Positions 1-5,194 of a stretch of DNA of 8,007 bases are shown here, piece by piece. A program made the position numbers and the translations under genes. Position 1 is the stretch's first letter; every line of letters starts with the position of its first letter. The notes under the pieces were generated by a model. The model saw only the letters and a list, made by a program, of their open reading frames with translations, had not been told where the DNA came from and made no database searches. The DNA lies in the NCBI GenBank assembly GCA_013003465.1, contig JABDIZ010000265.1:1-8007 (forward strand), given 5' to 3'. Source of the DNA: Rhodothermaceae bacterium (lineage in GTDB: Bacteria > Bacteroidota > Rhodothermia > Rhodothermales > Rubricoccaceae).

Positions 1-249
1 GTACGGGCCAACGGTGTGGCCGTCCAACGGGGCCGTATCCATCTCCGTCGCGGCAGACACCGCGATGTCGCTGATGAGCCGATCGAGCGGGCCGGTTTCT
101 TCGGAAGCGTCGAGGAGGGAGGCGACCTCGGCACACAGGGTGGGGTCGTCCGGGCAGGCCGTAGCGAGGAAGGCCACCCGGTCATCGGGCGGCAGCGCGA
201 AGGCCTGCTCGAAGAGCGCCTCGATGGCTTCCCAGCGTTCGGTGGTCAT
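1..249 (-). CDS. Serine/threonine protein kinase, N-terminal fragment (cut by left edge)
   Basis: Reading the minus strand from the ATG at 249 gives 83 open codons to the window edge, beginning MTTERWEAIEALFEQAFALP. Residues 6-50 show the pattern typical of the leader of Hanks-type kinases that sit behind ECF sigma factors: W..iE.LFeqA..LP...R..FL..aC..D..l..EV.SLL.A. It ends at HTVGPY, which in this family lies at the entrance to the catalytic domain, just before the glycine-rich ATP loop. The kinase domain, any membrane segment and any C-terminal TPR or propeller repeats lie outside the window. The gene starts 47 bases after the sigma-factor stop, so the two are probably co-transcribed. There is no Shine-Dalgarno sequence; the start is preceded by CTTCACC. 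The kinase assignment rests on this leader and the neighbour, since no catalytic residue is visible. Confidence 0.8.
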   Translation of the reverse strand, partial: MTTERWEAIEALFEQAFALPPDDRVAFLATACPDDPTLCAEVASLLDASEETGPLDRLISDIAVSAATEMDTAPLDGHTVGPY

Positions 250-296
250 GGTGAAGGTGCTTCACAGGAGGAAGCCCGAAATCCTAGCGGTACGGC

Positions 297-875
297 TCAC
301 AGCCCGTCGGGCAGAGTACGCAGTTCGCGGTTGAGCCAGGCCCGCGCGAGCGCCCAGTCGCGCTTGACGGTGGCGGGCGAGATGCCTAGGGCGGCCGCCG
401 TCTCCTCAACGGAGAGGCCCCCGAAGAAGCGGCACTCCACGACGCCGTGCTGCCGCTCACTCATCGCCTTCAGTCGCTCCAAAGCTTCGTCAAGGGCGAG
501 TAGTTCCTCGCTCTGCTGGTTCGTCAGGAGTAGGTTCTCATCGAGCGGTATGGGGTGCACGCCGCCGCCGCGTTTTTGTGCGCGCCGCCGCTCGGCGTAG
601 GTGATGAGCACGCGCCGCATGGCCTGGGCCGCCAGCGCGAAGAACTGCGCCCGGTTCTGCCACTGCAAGCGGTCGAGGCGGACGAGCTTCAGGTAGGCCT
701 CGTGGACGAGGGCCGTCGTGTTGAGTGTGTGGTCGGGGCGCTCGCCGCGCCGGTGCCGGTGCGCGAGCCGATGCAGCTCGTCGTAGACGATGGGTAGCAG
801 GCGGTCCATCGCCTCGGGATCACCCTCGCCGAGATCGAGGAGCAATTGCGTGACATCGGAGGCGTCGTCGGCCAT
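297..875 (-). CDS. ECF-type RNA polymerase sigma factor, kinase-linked subfamily
   Basis: This is a 192-residue sigma-70 family protein, close to the usual length for the ECF group found beside Ser/Thr kinases. Residues about 8-100 form region 2: a helix QLLLDLGEGDPEAMDRLLP, then YDELHRLA, then TLNTTALVHEAYLKL, which is a hallmark of this subfamily, and an FFALAAQAMRRVLITYAERR helix. Residues about 128-186 form region 4, with a helix-turn-helix LSVEETAAALGISPATVKRD at 154-173 that would read the -35 element. The protein should direct RNA polymerase to a dedicated promoter set, probably under control of the downstream kinase; that control is inferred from synteny. The start at 875 (context CGCCCC-ATG) matches the family N-terminus. 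The longer reading from 977 adds a proline/arginine-rich extension that crosses the intergenic inverted repeat and is unlikely. The real signal sensed is unknown. Confidence 0.93.
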   Translation of the reverse strand: MADDASDVTQLLLDLGEGDPEAMDRLLPIVYDELHRLAHRHRRGERPDHTLNTTALVHEAYLKLVRLDRLQWQNRAQFFALAAQAMRRVLITYAERRRAQKRGGGVHPIPLDENLLLTNQQSEELLALDEALERLKAMSERQHGVVECRFFGGLSVEETAAALGISPATVKRDWALARAWLNRELRTLPDGL

Positions 876-911
876 GGGGCGCGTGGGTCCCTGGGGAAGG
901 CAGGACGGGCT

Positions 912-919
912 GAAAAATA
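912..919 (-). promoter_or_regulatory. Possible Bacteroidota-type -7 box for the sigma/kinase genes
   Basis: The minus strand reads TATTTTTC here, one base off the Bacteroidota -7 consensus TAnnTTTG, 36 bases upstream of the sigma-factor start. No convincing TTTG -33 box is seen at the expected distance; the 924-956 inverted repeat occupies that place. It is weak evidence from one element alone. Confidence 0.2.
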
Positions 920-923
920 GGCG

Positions 924-956
924 TTTCTCACGATTCGGGGACGGTGGCGTGAGAAA
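924..956. repeat. Perfect 9-bp inverted repeat in the divergent intergenic region (operator-like)
   Basis: TTTCTCACG at 924-932 is exactly mirrored by CGTGAGAAA at 948-956, with a 15-base spacer. It lies 48 bases from the sigma-factor start and 80 bases from the start of the divergent secreted-protein gene, in the only promoter-bearing gap between them (876-1036). Its position directly upstream of the candidate -7 box fits a binding site for a dimeric regulator of one or both genes. A hairpin in a leader transcript is the alternative, but there is no U-tract that would make it a terminator. A second, smaller inverted repeat, GGCTT-TAG-AAGCC, is at 991-1003 on the side of the secreted-protein gene. 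Confidence 0.5.
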
Positions 957-1036
957 ACGAGAGGCCGTGAGCCGCACCGGTGAGATTGGCGGCTTTAGAA
1001 GCCAACCGTGCTGTTTCCTTTTCGCTTCCTCCGCTC

Positions 1037-1615
1037 ATGACTCGGTTCTTCCTTCTCTCGTTTGGGCATCTCGTGTTCAGCAGCCTCGGCCTCAGTCCGC
1101 AGGTCGCCGCGCAAGCCCAGGGTGCCGCTGAGGCGGTCGTCGTCAATGGACGCACACTCGATGCCCCGACGCGTGTCGCGCTCGCGCGCACCTACGGCAT
1201 CGAGACGCTGCCGGGGGCCTACTGGTACGATCCGGCGAGTGGCGCCTGGGGCTTTGACGGCGGCCCGACGGTCGGCCTGCTCCCGGCCGGGTTGCCCGCC
1301 GCTCCGCTACGTGCCGACGCCTCGCGCGGGCGCACCGGCGTCTTCATCAACGGGCGGCAGTTGCCCACGGAGGACCTACGGGCGCTCGAAGCGCTCGTCG
1401 GGCAGCCGGTGCAGCGCGGGCGCTACTGGGTCGATGCGCAAGGCTACGCCGGGTTCGAAGGCGGGCCGGCGCTCGTCAACCTGGCTCAGCTCGCGCGGCA
1501 GACACGTGGCAGCGGCGGCTTCCATCGCTCCTGGGCTACCGACACGGGCGTGGGCAGCCGCGGCGGAACCTCCTACGTGATGGGTCGCGACTGGAGCGTC
1601 ACCGTCGACCACTGA
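1037..1615 (+). CDS. Secreted protein with two tandem NGR...YW...GGP repeats, function unknown
   Basis: From the ATG at 1037 this is 192 residues. Residues 1-27 look like a Sec signal peptide (hydrophobic FFLLSFGHLVFSSLGL, then VAAQA with a likely cut after AQA). The mature part is an internal duplication. Repeat 1 (about 34-83) runs VVNGR, L, then LPGAYWYD, GAWGFDGGP. Repeat 2 (about 101-150) runs FINGRQL, then GRYWVD, GYAGFEGGP, NL. The shared frame is (I/V)NGR-L-x(17-19)-(P/R)G-x-YW-x-D-x(4-6)-G-(F)-(D/E)GGP. The tail (161-192) is glycine/serine-rich and ends GGTSYVMGRDWSVTVDH. I have a sense of similar uncharacterised secreted proteins with this repeat, but no function can be given. A GTG at 980 would add 19 residues before the signal peptide and is rejected. 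It diverges from the sigma/kinase genes, making it a candidate target of that module, which is inference. Confidence 0.8.
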   Translation: MTRFFLLSFGHLVFSSLGLSPQVAAQAQGAAEAVVVNGRTLDAPTRVALARTYGIETLPGAYWYDPASGAWGFDGGPTVGLLPAGLPAAPLRADASRGRTGVFINGRQLPTEDLRALEALVGQPVQRGRYWVDAQGYAGFEGGPALVNLAQLARQTRGSGGFHRSWATDTGVGSRGGTSYVMGRDWSVTVDH

Positions 1616-1705
1616 GCCGTCAGCGTGGGGTTTCCGGCTTCTCTCTTCTGAACGCAGGTGCCATCGCGGTGCCTGACTCCCTCGATATCAACCCCCTACA
1701 GCGTC

Positions 1706-1903
1706 ATGAGTCGTCTTCTATCCGTCCTGCTTCTGCTCGGCGTGCTGAGCCTTCCGCTGGCCGCGTGCGGTACCACGGAAGCCTGCGATGCCGAATCCCC
1801 TACCCTCGAATGCCTTTGCGACATCAGTCCTGAGTCCTGTGGAGAGGGCGGGGCCTCCGCTGCGCCCGAAGAAGCCCCTGAATCTGCCGAGGAGACGCGC
1901 TGA
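1706..1903 (+). CDS. Small cysteine-containing lipoprotein, function unknown
   Basis: From the ATG at 1706 this encodes 65 residues. Residues 1-20 are a classic lipoprotein signal (MSRLLSVLLLLGVLSLPLAA) with the lipobox LAAC at 18-21, so Cys21 would be lipidated and the N-terminus anchored in a membrane. The 44 residues after it hold four more cysteines (27, 36, 38, 45) and end in an acidic, Ala/Glu-rich, probably disordered tail. There is no known domain. An upstream start at 1658 would place 16 non-hydrophobic residues ahead of the signal and is unlikely. The stop TGA at 1901-1903 overlaps an ATG at 1903, a common sign of translational coupling to a downstream gene. It may be a real small lipoprotein or the shortened remnant of a longer one. 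Confidence 0.65.
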   Translation: MSRLLSVLLLLGVLSLPLAACGTTEACDAESPTLECLCDISPESCGEGGASAAPEEAPESAEETR

Positions 1904-1927
1904 TGCGCTCCCCGTGGCCTCGCGTTC

Positions 1928-2329
1928 GTGTGCGAGGCCACGGTCCTCGTCCTCGCGGGCTTCCTCGACCCGGTGGCCAATCAGAACGGTCCGGGGCTCA
2001 CGCTCATCCCGATCACGCAGGGCACCGCGACCCCTGTCGCCAACGAGCAGACAGGCGAGGTGCCGACCGCGTTCGTCCTCCATCCGGCGTATCCCAATCC
2101 CTTCTCCACGGGCACGACGGTTCGCCTCGACGCTGCGCAGGCGAGCGAGGTGACCGTCGAGGTGTTCGACCTCCTTGGCTGCCGCGTGGCTGTCCTCGCC
2201 GATGGACCGTTGGAGGCTGGCCGCCACGTCCTTCACTGGAATGCGGAGGGGATGGCGAGTGGGGTTTACCCGTACGGCATACGGGCAGAGGGTGTGCGAC
2301 AAACGCAGCGCAGTACTGTACTGCGGTAG
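1928..2329 (+). CDS. T9SS type A C-terminal sorting domain protein, apparently without cargo domain; possibly frameshifted
   Basis: Read from the GTG at 1928 this is 133 residues, and about 46-133 match a type IX secretion sorting domain: FVLHPAYPNPFSTGTTVRL (49-67), VTVEVFDLLG (75-84), LADGPLEAGRHVLHWNAEG (90-108), ASGVYPYGI (110-118) and a terminal LR. Such domains direct secreted proteins through the outer membrane of Bacteroidota and relatives. Only about 25 residues lie between a hydrophobic stretch (5-12) and the domain, so there is no passenger. The GTG start leaves a poor signal peptide. The ATG at 1903, overlapping the lipoprotein stop, is in another frame, but losing one C from the run at 1910-1913 would join it to this frame and give MRSRGLAFVCEATVLVLAGF, a good signal peptide. 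The ORF may therefore be a frameshifted gene, a sequencing error, or a relic of a longer T9SS substrate. The domain call is firm; the start is not. Confidence 0.7.
   Translation: MCEATVLVLAGFLDPVANQNGPGLTLIPITQGTATPVANEQTGEVPTAFVLHPAYPNPFSTGTTVRLDAAQASEVTVEVFDLLGCRVAVLADGPLEAGRHVLHWNAEGMASGVYPYGIRAEGVRQTQRSTVLR
2309..2325. repeat. 17-bp perfect palindrome (8+1+8) overlapping the end of the T9SS ORF
   Basis: CGCAGTAC-T-GTACTGCG is perfectly self-complementary around T2317 and ends two bases before the TAG stop at 2327-2329. It could be a regulator binding site for the downstream rqcH-like gene (start 2426) or the stem of a small RNA hairpin. There is no following T-run, so it is not a convincing intrinsic terminator, and a one-base loop would be too tight without opening the stem. 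Confidence 0.4.
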
Positions 2330-2425
2330 GCGCCTTCGAGGCGGTAGCGAAGCCACGGCCGCACGTCTGGCCCGTCTCACTCGCGGCCGGGCGCGCAACG
2401 CTGCGTTGGAGGCGATCTTGGGGCG

Positions 2426-4069
2426 ATGACCTACTTCACGCTCCACGCCCTCGCCGCTGAATGGGACGCCTCCCTGCGCGGCGCCGTCCTATCCGACGCA
2501 TGGACGCAGAGCGTGGGCGAACTCAGCCTCGCGCTCGCCACCGACGAGAATGCGTGGACGGTGCGGGTGCGGTGCGATCCCACGCAGCCGCTCCTCTTTC
2601 GCACTGAAGGCCACGGCCGCGCGCGGCGCAATACGGCTTCCGTGTTCGAATCGGCGCACGGGCAGGCCATCACGAGCGTCCGCACAGCCGAGCGCGACCG
2701 CTTCGTCTTTTTCGATTTCGCCGACGGCCGCGCGCTCCAAGTGCAACTCTTCGGGCCGAGGCCGAACGTCTTCCTGGTCGATGCCGGGGGCACCGTCGCC
2801 GCGGCCTTTCTGCGCGATGCCGACTGGGCCGGAGAGCCTGCCCCCGTGCCGCGCCCGGCTCCGGAAGTCGACACGTTGGAGGCGTTCACTGCCCGCTGGC
2901 GCCCGGAGCGCAAGACGCTCAGCCAGGCCGTCGCCGCGGCCATCCCGCTCTTCGACCGGGCGCTTGCCGACGAGGCCATCCGTCGCGCCGAACGTGATCC
3001 GACGGAACCCCCGCATGTGGATGCTGCCGTGCAGCACCGGCTCTTCGAGGCCGCGCGCGCGCTCACTGTCGATCTTGCGGAGCCACGCCCGATTGTCTAC
3101 TGGCGCGGCGAGATCGCCGAAGCCTTCGCCCTCGTTCCCCGTACCGATCCGCCCGAAGGCTGGCGCGCAGAGCCGTTCGAGACGGTGGATGCCGCGCTCC
3201 GTGTGTTTGCGCGACGCCAGTTGGGACAGCAGCGGTTTCAGCGAGCGTACCGTCCGCTCGAAGCTGCGCTGGAGGCGGCGCACCGCAAGCGTGCCCGTAG
3301 TGCCGAGGCCATGCTCGCCCAACTCGGCCAGCCCAGCCGTGCCGACCGCTACGAGGCGTGGGGGCACCTCCTCATGGCGCAGGCGACGAAGGCCGGGCCG
3401 GGCCGTGAAACGATCACCCTCAACAACATCCTAGGCGACGGTGCGCCTGTTACGATCCCGCTCGATCCGGCACAGTCCGCCATCGAGAACGCGGAGCGCT
3501 ACTACGCCAAAGCACGGCAGACGCGCGAAGCCCGTCGCCATGCCGAGGCGCGATGGGAGGCGGTCCATGCCGAGGCCGAGACCGCCGCTGCACTGCTCGC
3601 CCGGCTCCGCGCCGTGGATCGCTACGACGCCCTCCAGACGTTTCTGGCCGACGAGAAGCAAGCGCTCGCGTCGTTCCTTCGCCCCGAGGCGACGGGCGAG
3701 GGCGCGTTGCCCTACCGGCGGTTCGCGGTGCAGGGCTGGGAGGTGCGCGTTGGCAAGAACGCCAAAGGGAATCAGGTGCTCACGACGCGGCACGCGGGGC
3801 CGCATGACCTCTGGCTACATGCGCGCGGCGTGGCGGGCTCGCACGTCGTGGTGCATCGTCCGAGCCGGACCGCTACGGTCCCGAAGCCGGTCGTGGAGAC
3901 GGCGGCGCGGATCGCGGCGCACTTCAGCAAGGCCAAGTCGCAGGCGCTTGTGCCGGTCATCGTGACGGAGCGCAAGTACGTCCGTCCGATCAAGGGCGGC
4001 CCGCCGGGGCTCGTCCGCGTCGACCGCGAGGACGTGATGCTTGTGGAGCCGGGGTTGCCTTCGGCTTGA
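2426..4069 (+). CDS. rqcH: NFACT/RqcH-family ribosome-associated quality control protein
   Basis: This 547-residue protein has the layout of bacterial RqcH (formerly called fibronectin-binding protein A-like), which binds stalled 50S subunits carrying peptidyl-tRNA and directs C-terminal alanine tailing for degradation. The NFACT-N domain is about 1-180, including a Asp91-Arg92 pair in ERDRFVFFDF that aligns with the D97/R98 pair needed for tRNA binding and tailing in B. subtilis RqcH. A helical, coiled-coil middle (about 230-420) holds YEAWGHLLMA (309-318) and the family signature IPLDPAQSAIENAERYYAKA. The NFACT-R (DUF814) domain is about 430-540, with GKNAKGNQ and DLWLHARGVAGSHVVVH (461-477). 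Length agrees with RqcH (about 570). The start has GGAGG at 2408-2412, 13 bases upstream, rather far for a normal ribosome site. No RqcP or other partner is in the window. I infer alanine-tailing activity from family and DR pair; symbol use is by homology. Confidence 0.88.
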   Translation: MTYFTLHALAAEWDASLRGAVLSDAWTQSVGELSLALATDENAWTVRVRCDPTQPLLFRTEGHGRARRNTASVFESAHGQAITSVRTAERDRFVFFDFADGRALQVQLFGPRPNVFLVDAGGTVAAAFLRDADWAGEPAPVPRPAPEVDTLEAFTARWRPERKTLSQAVAAAIPLFDRALADEAIRRAERDPTEPPHVDAAVQHRLFEAARALTVDLAEPRPIVYWRGEIAEAFALVPRTDPPEGWRAEPFETVDAALRVFARRQLGQQRFQRAYRPLEAALEAAHRKRARSAEAMLAQLGQPSRADRYEAWGHLLMAQATKAGPGRETITLNNILGDGAPVTIPLDPAQSAIENAERYYAKARQTREARRHAEARWEAVHAEAETAAALLARLRAVDRYDALQTFLADEKQALASFLRPEATGEGALPYRRFAVQGWEVRVGKNAKGNQVLTTRHAGPHDLWLHARGVAGSHVVVHRPSRTATVPKPVVETAARIAAHFSKAKSQALVPVIVTERKYVRPIKGGPPGLVRVDREDVMLVEPGLPSA

Positions 4070-4073
4070 GTGT

Positions 4074-4099
4074 GGGAGGGTGGGGTATGGGCGTGAGGG
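4074..4099 (+). other. G-quadruplex-type G-run just after the rqcH stop
   Basis: Beginning five bases after the stop codon, the plus strand has G3-A-G3-T-G4-TAT-G3 at 4074-4091 and a fifth GGG at 4097-4099. Four or more G-tracts with loops of 1, 1 and 3 bases is a textbook strong quadruplex pattern. As it is on the coding strand it could fold in the mRNA 3' end as well as in DNA. Formation is predicted from sequence only. Confidence 0.5.
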
Positions 4100-4134
4100 T
4101 GCTACCTTGCGCCGCCTCTCTGGGACGCTCTTCT

Positions 4135-4165
4135 CCCACCCCCATTCACCCACACCCCCACACCC
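4135..4165 (-). other. C-rich leader before uppP (G-run on the minus strand)
   Basis: The plus strand has five C-tracts (4135-4137, 4139-4143, 4149-4151, 4155-4159, 4163-4165) ending one base before the uppP ATG. On the minus strand this is a second quadruplex-type G-run. CTCCCAC at 4133-4139 is also the exact complement of GTGGGAG at 4072-4078, so the two runs could pair instead as a long stem. It leaves no room for a Shine-Dalgarno sequence. Confidence 0.45.
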
Positions 4166-4166
4166 T

Positions 4167-5039
4167 ATGAGCTGGTGGGAAGCTATCGTGCTCGGCCTCG
4201 TGCAGGGCCTCGCCGAGTTCCTCCCGATCTCGTCCTCCGGGCACCTCGTGCTCGGGCAGTACCTGCTCGGCATCAACGAGCCCGATATCACCTTCGAGGT
4301 CTTTGTCCACTTCGGCACGACGCTCTCTATCCTGACCGTCTACTGGTCGCGGATCGTTCGCATCCTGCGCGACGGCCTCGGTGCGCTCGCGTCGCCGGGT
4401 GCCTGGGCCGAGGCCATCCGCCCCGGCAAGATCGAGCGGGCGCGCGGCGACGACCTGACCTACGATGTGCCCGAGGCGAGCGGCGGCCCGGTGCCCTCGC
4501 TGCGGCTTATCCTCTACGTCCTCGTCACGATGATCCCGACGGGCCTCGCGTTCGTGTTCTTCCAGGAGCCGCTGGAGGCGGCCTTCTCGGACCCGCGTCT
4601 CGTCTGCGGCGCGCTTCTCGTGACGGGCACGTTGCTGCTGCTCACCCGCCTGCGCCCGGACCCCGACGGCGTGCTCTCGCCGCTCAAGTCGTTCGTCATC
4701 GGCATCGCACAGGCGGCGGCCTTGATCCCCGGCATCTCGCGCTCGGGCTCGACGATCTGCACGGCCATCTACCAGAACGTGGACCGCAAGGAAGCGGCCG
4801 ACTTCTCGTTCCTGATGCTGCTCCCGGTCGTCCTCGGCGCGACGGCGCTCAAGGTCAAGGACATGTTGGAGGTGGGGGCCGAGGTCAACGCGTTGCCGCT
4901 CGTGTTAGGCACGGCGGTGGCGTACGCCTCGGGGATCCTTGCCATCCGTGCGGTGGTGATTCTCGTGCAGCGGCGGTCGTTGCAGTATTTCGCCTTCTAC
5001 TGCTACGCGGTAGGAATCCTCGGTCTGTTGCTGATCTGA
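4167..5039 (+). CDS. uppP: Undecaprenyl-diphosphatase (UppP/BacA)
   Basis: This 290-residue polytopic membrane protein dephosphorylates undecaprenyl diphosphate to the monophosphate, recycling the lipid carrier for peptidoglycan and surface polysaccharides; extra copies give bacitracin resistance. The first signature is at 11-26 (LVQGLAEFLPISSSGH), containing the (E/Q)xxxE motif as Gln13/Glu17 and His26. The second is PGISRSGST at 188-196, with the catalytic-type Arg192. Hydrophobic segments follow at about 112-132, 146-160, 173-190, 213-228, 244-268 and 274-290. Length fits the family (260-300). The start at 4167 begins directly with the conserved MSWWEAIVLGLVQG; the reading from 4041 would include the 3' end of rqcH and the G-rich gap. 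A possible -7-like TACCTTGC lies at 4103-4110, so it may have its own promoter. Highly confident. Confidence 0.96.
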   Translation: MSWWEAIVLGLVQGLAEFLPISSSGHLVLGQYLLGINEPDITFEVFVHFGTTLSILTVYWSRIVRILRDGLGALASPGAWAEAIRPGKIERARGDDLTYDVPEASGGPVPSLRLILYVLVTMIPTGLAFVFFQEPLEAAFSDPRLVCGALLVTGTLLLLTRLRPDPDGVLSPLKSFVIGIAQAAALIPGISRSGSTICTAIYQNVDRKEAADFSFLMLLPVVLGATALKVKDMLEVGAEVNALPLVLGTAVAYASGILAIRAVVILVQRRSLQYFAFYCYAVGILGLLLI

Positions 5040-5194
5040 GGCCGTCGGCGGTGTCTCAAAACGGGATTCAGGGGAGTGTCCGGGGAAGCGTGCGTGGCAG
5101 AGTAGGGCGGTGATAGAGACGGAGCAGGGCGTGGTGCGAAGCTGGCCGATGGGGAGGGCAGCCTCTCTCTCTCCGCCCTTCGCTCGCCGTCCCC

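Noticed and set aside
16..600. A 194-residue plus-strand ORF
   Set aside because: It is Arg/Ser-rich with no family pattern and lies antisense to the kinase and sigma-factor genes, which have clear conserved motifs.
980..1036. GTG start at 980 for the secreted repeat protein
   Set aside because: It would put 19 residues ahead of a complete signal peptide that begins at the ATG at 1037.
1706..2329. Stop-codon read-through fusing the lipoprotein to the T9SS domain
   Set aside because: The frames do match across the TGA, but the join would place a hydrophobic signal-like stretch mid-protein, and lipidation plus T9SS sorting is not a usual pairing.
1903..2460. A 185-residue ORF from the ATG overlapping the lipoprotein stop, read in its own frame
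   Set aside because: It is Arg/Pro/Gly-rich without domain features and runs over the sorting domain and into rqcH; only its first few codons may matter, through the proposed frameshift.
4096..4110. Sigma-54 promoter before uppP (GG-N10-GC with TTGC)
   Set aside because: Only the invariant GG, GC and TTGC match; the rest of the -24 element (TGGCACG) does not, and G-runs here make a chance GG likely.
4041..4166. Upstream extension of uppP to 4041
   Set aside because: It overlaps the rqcH 3' end and translates the G-rich gap; UppP homology begins exactly at 4167.
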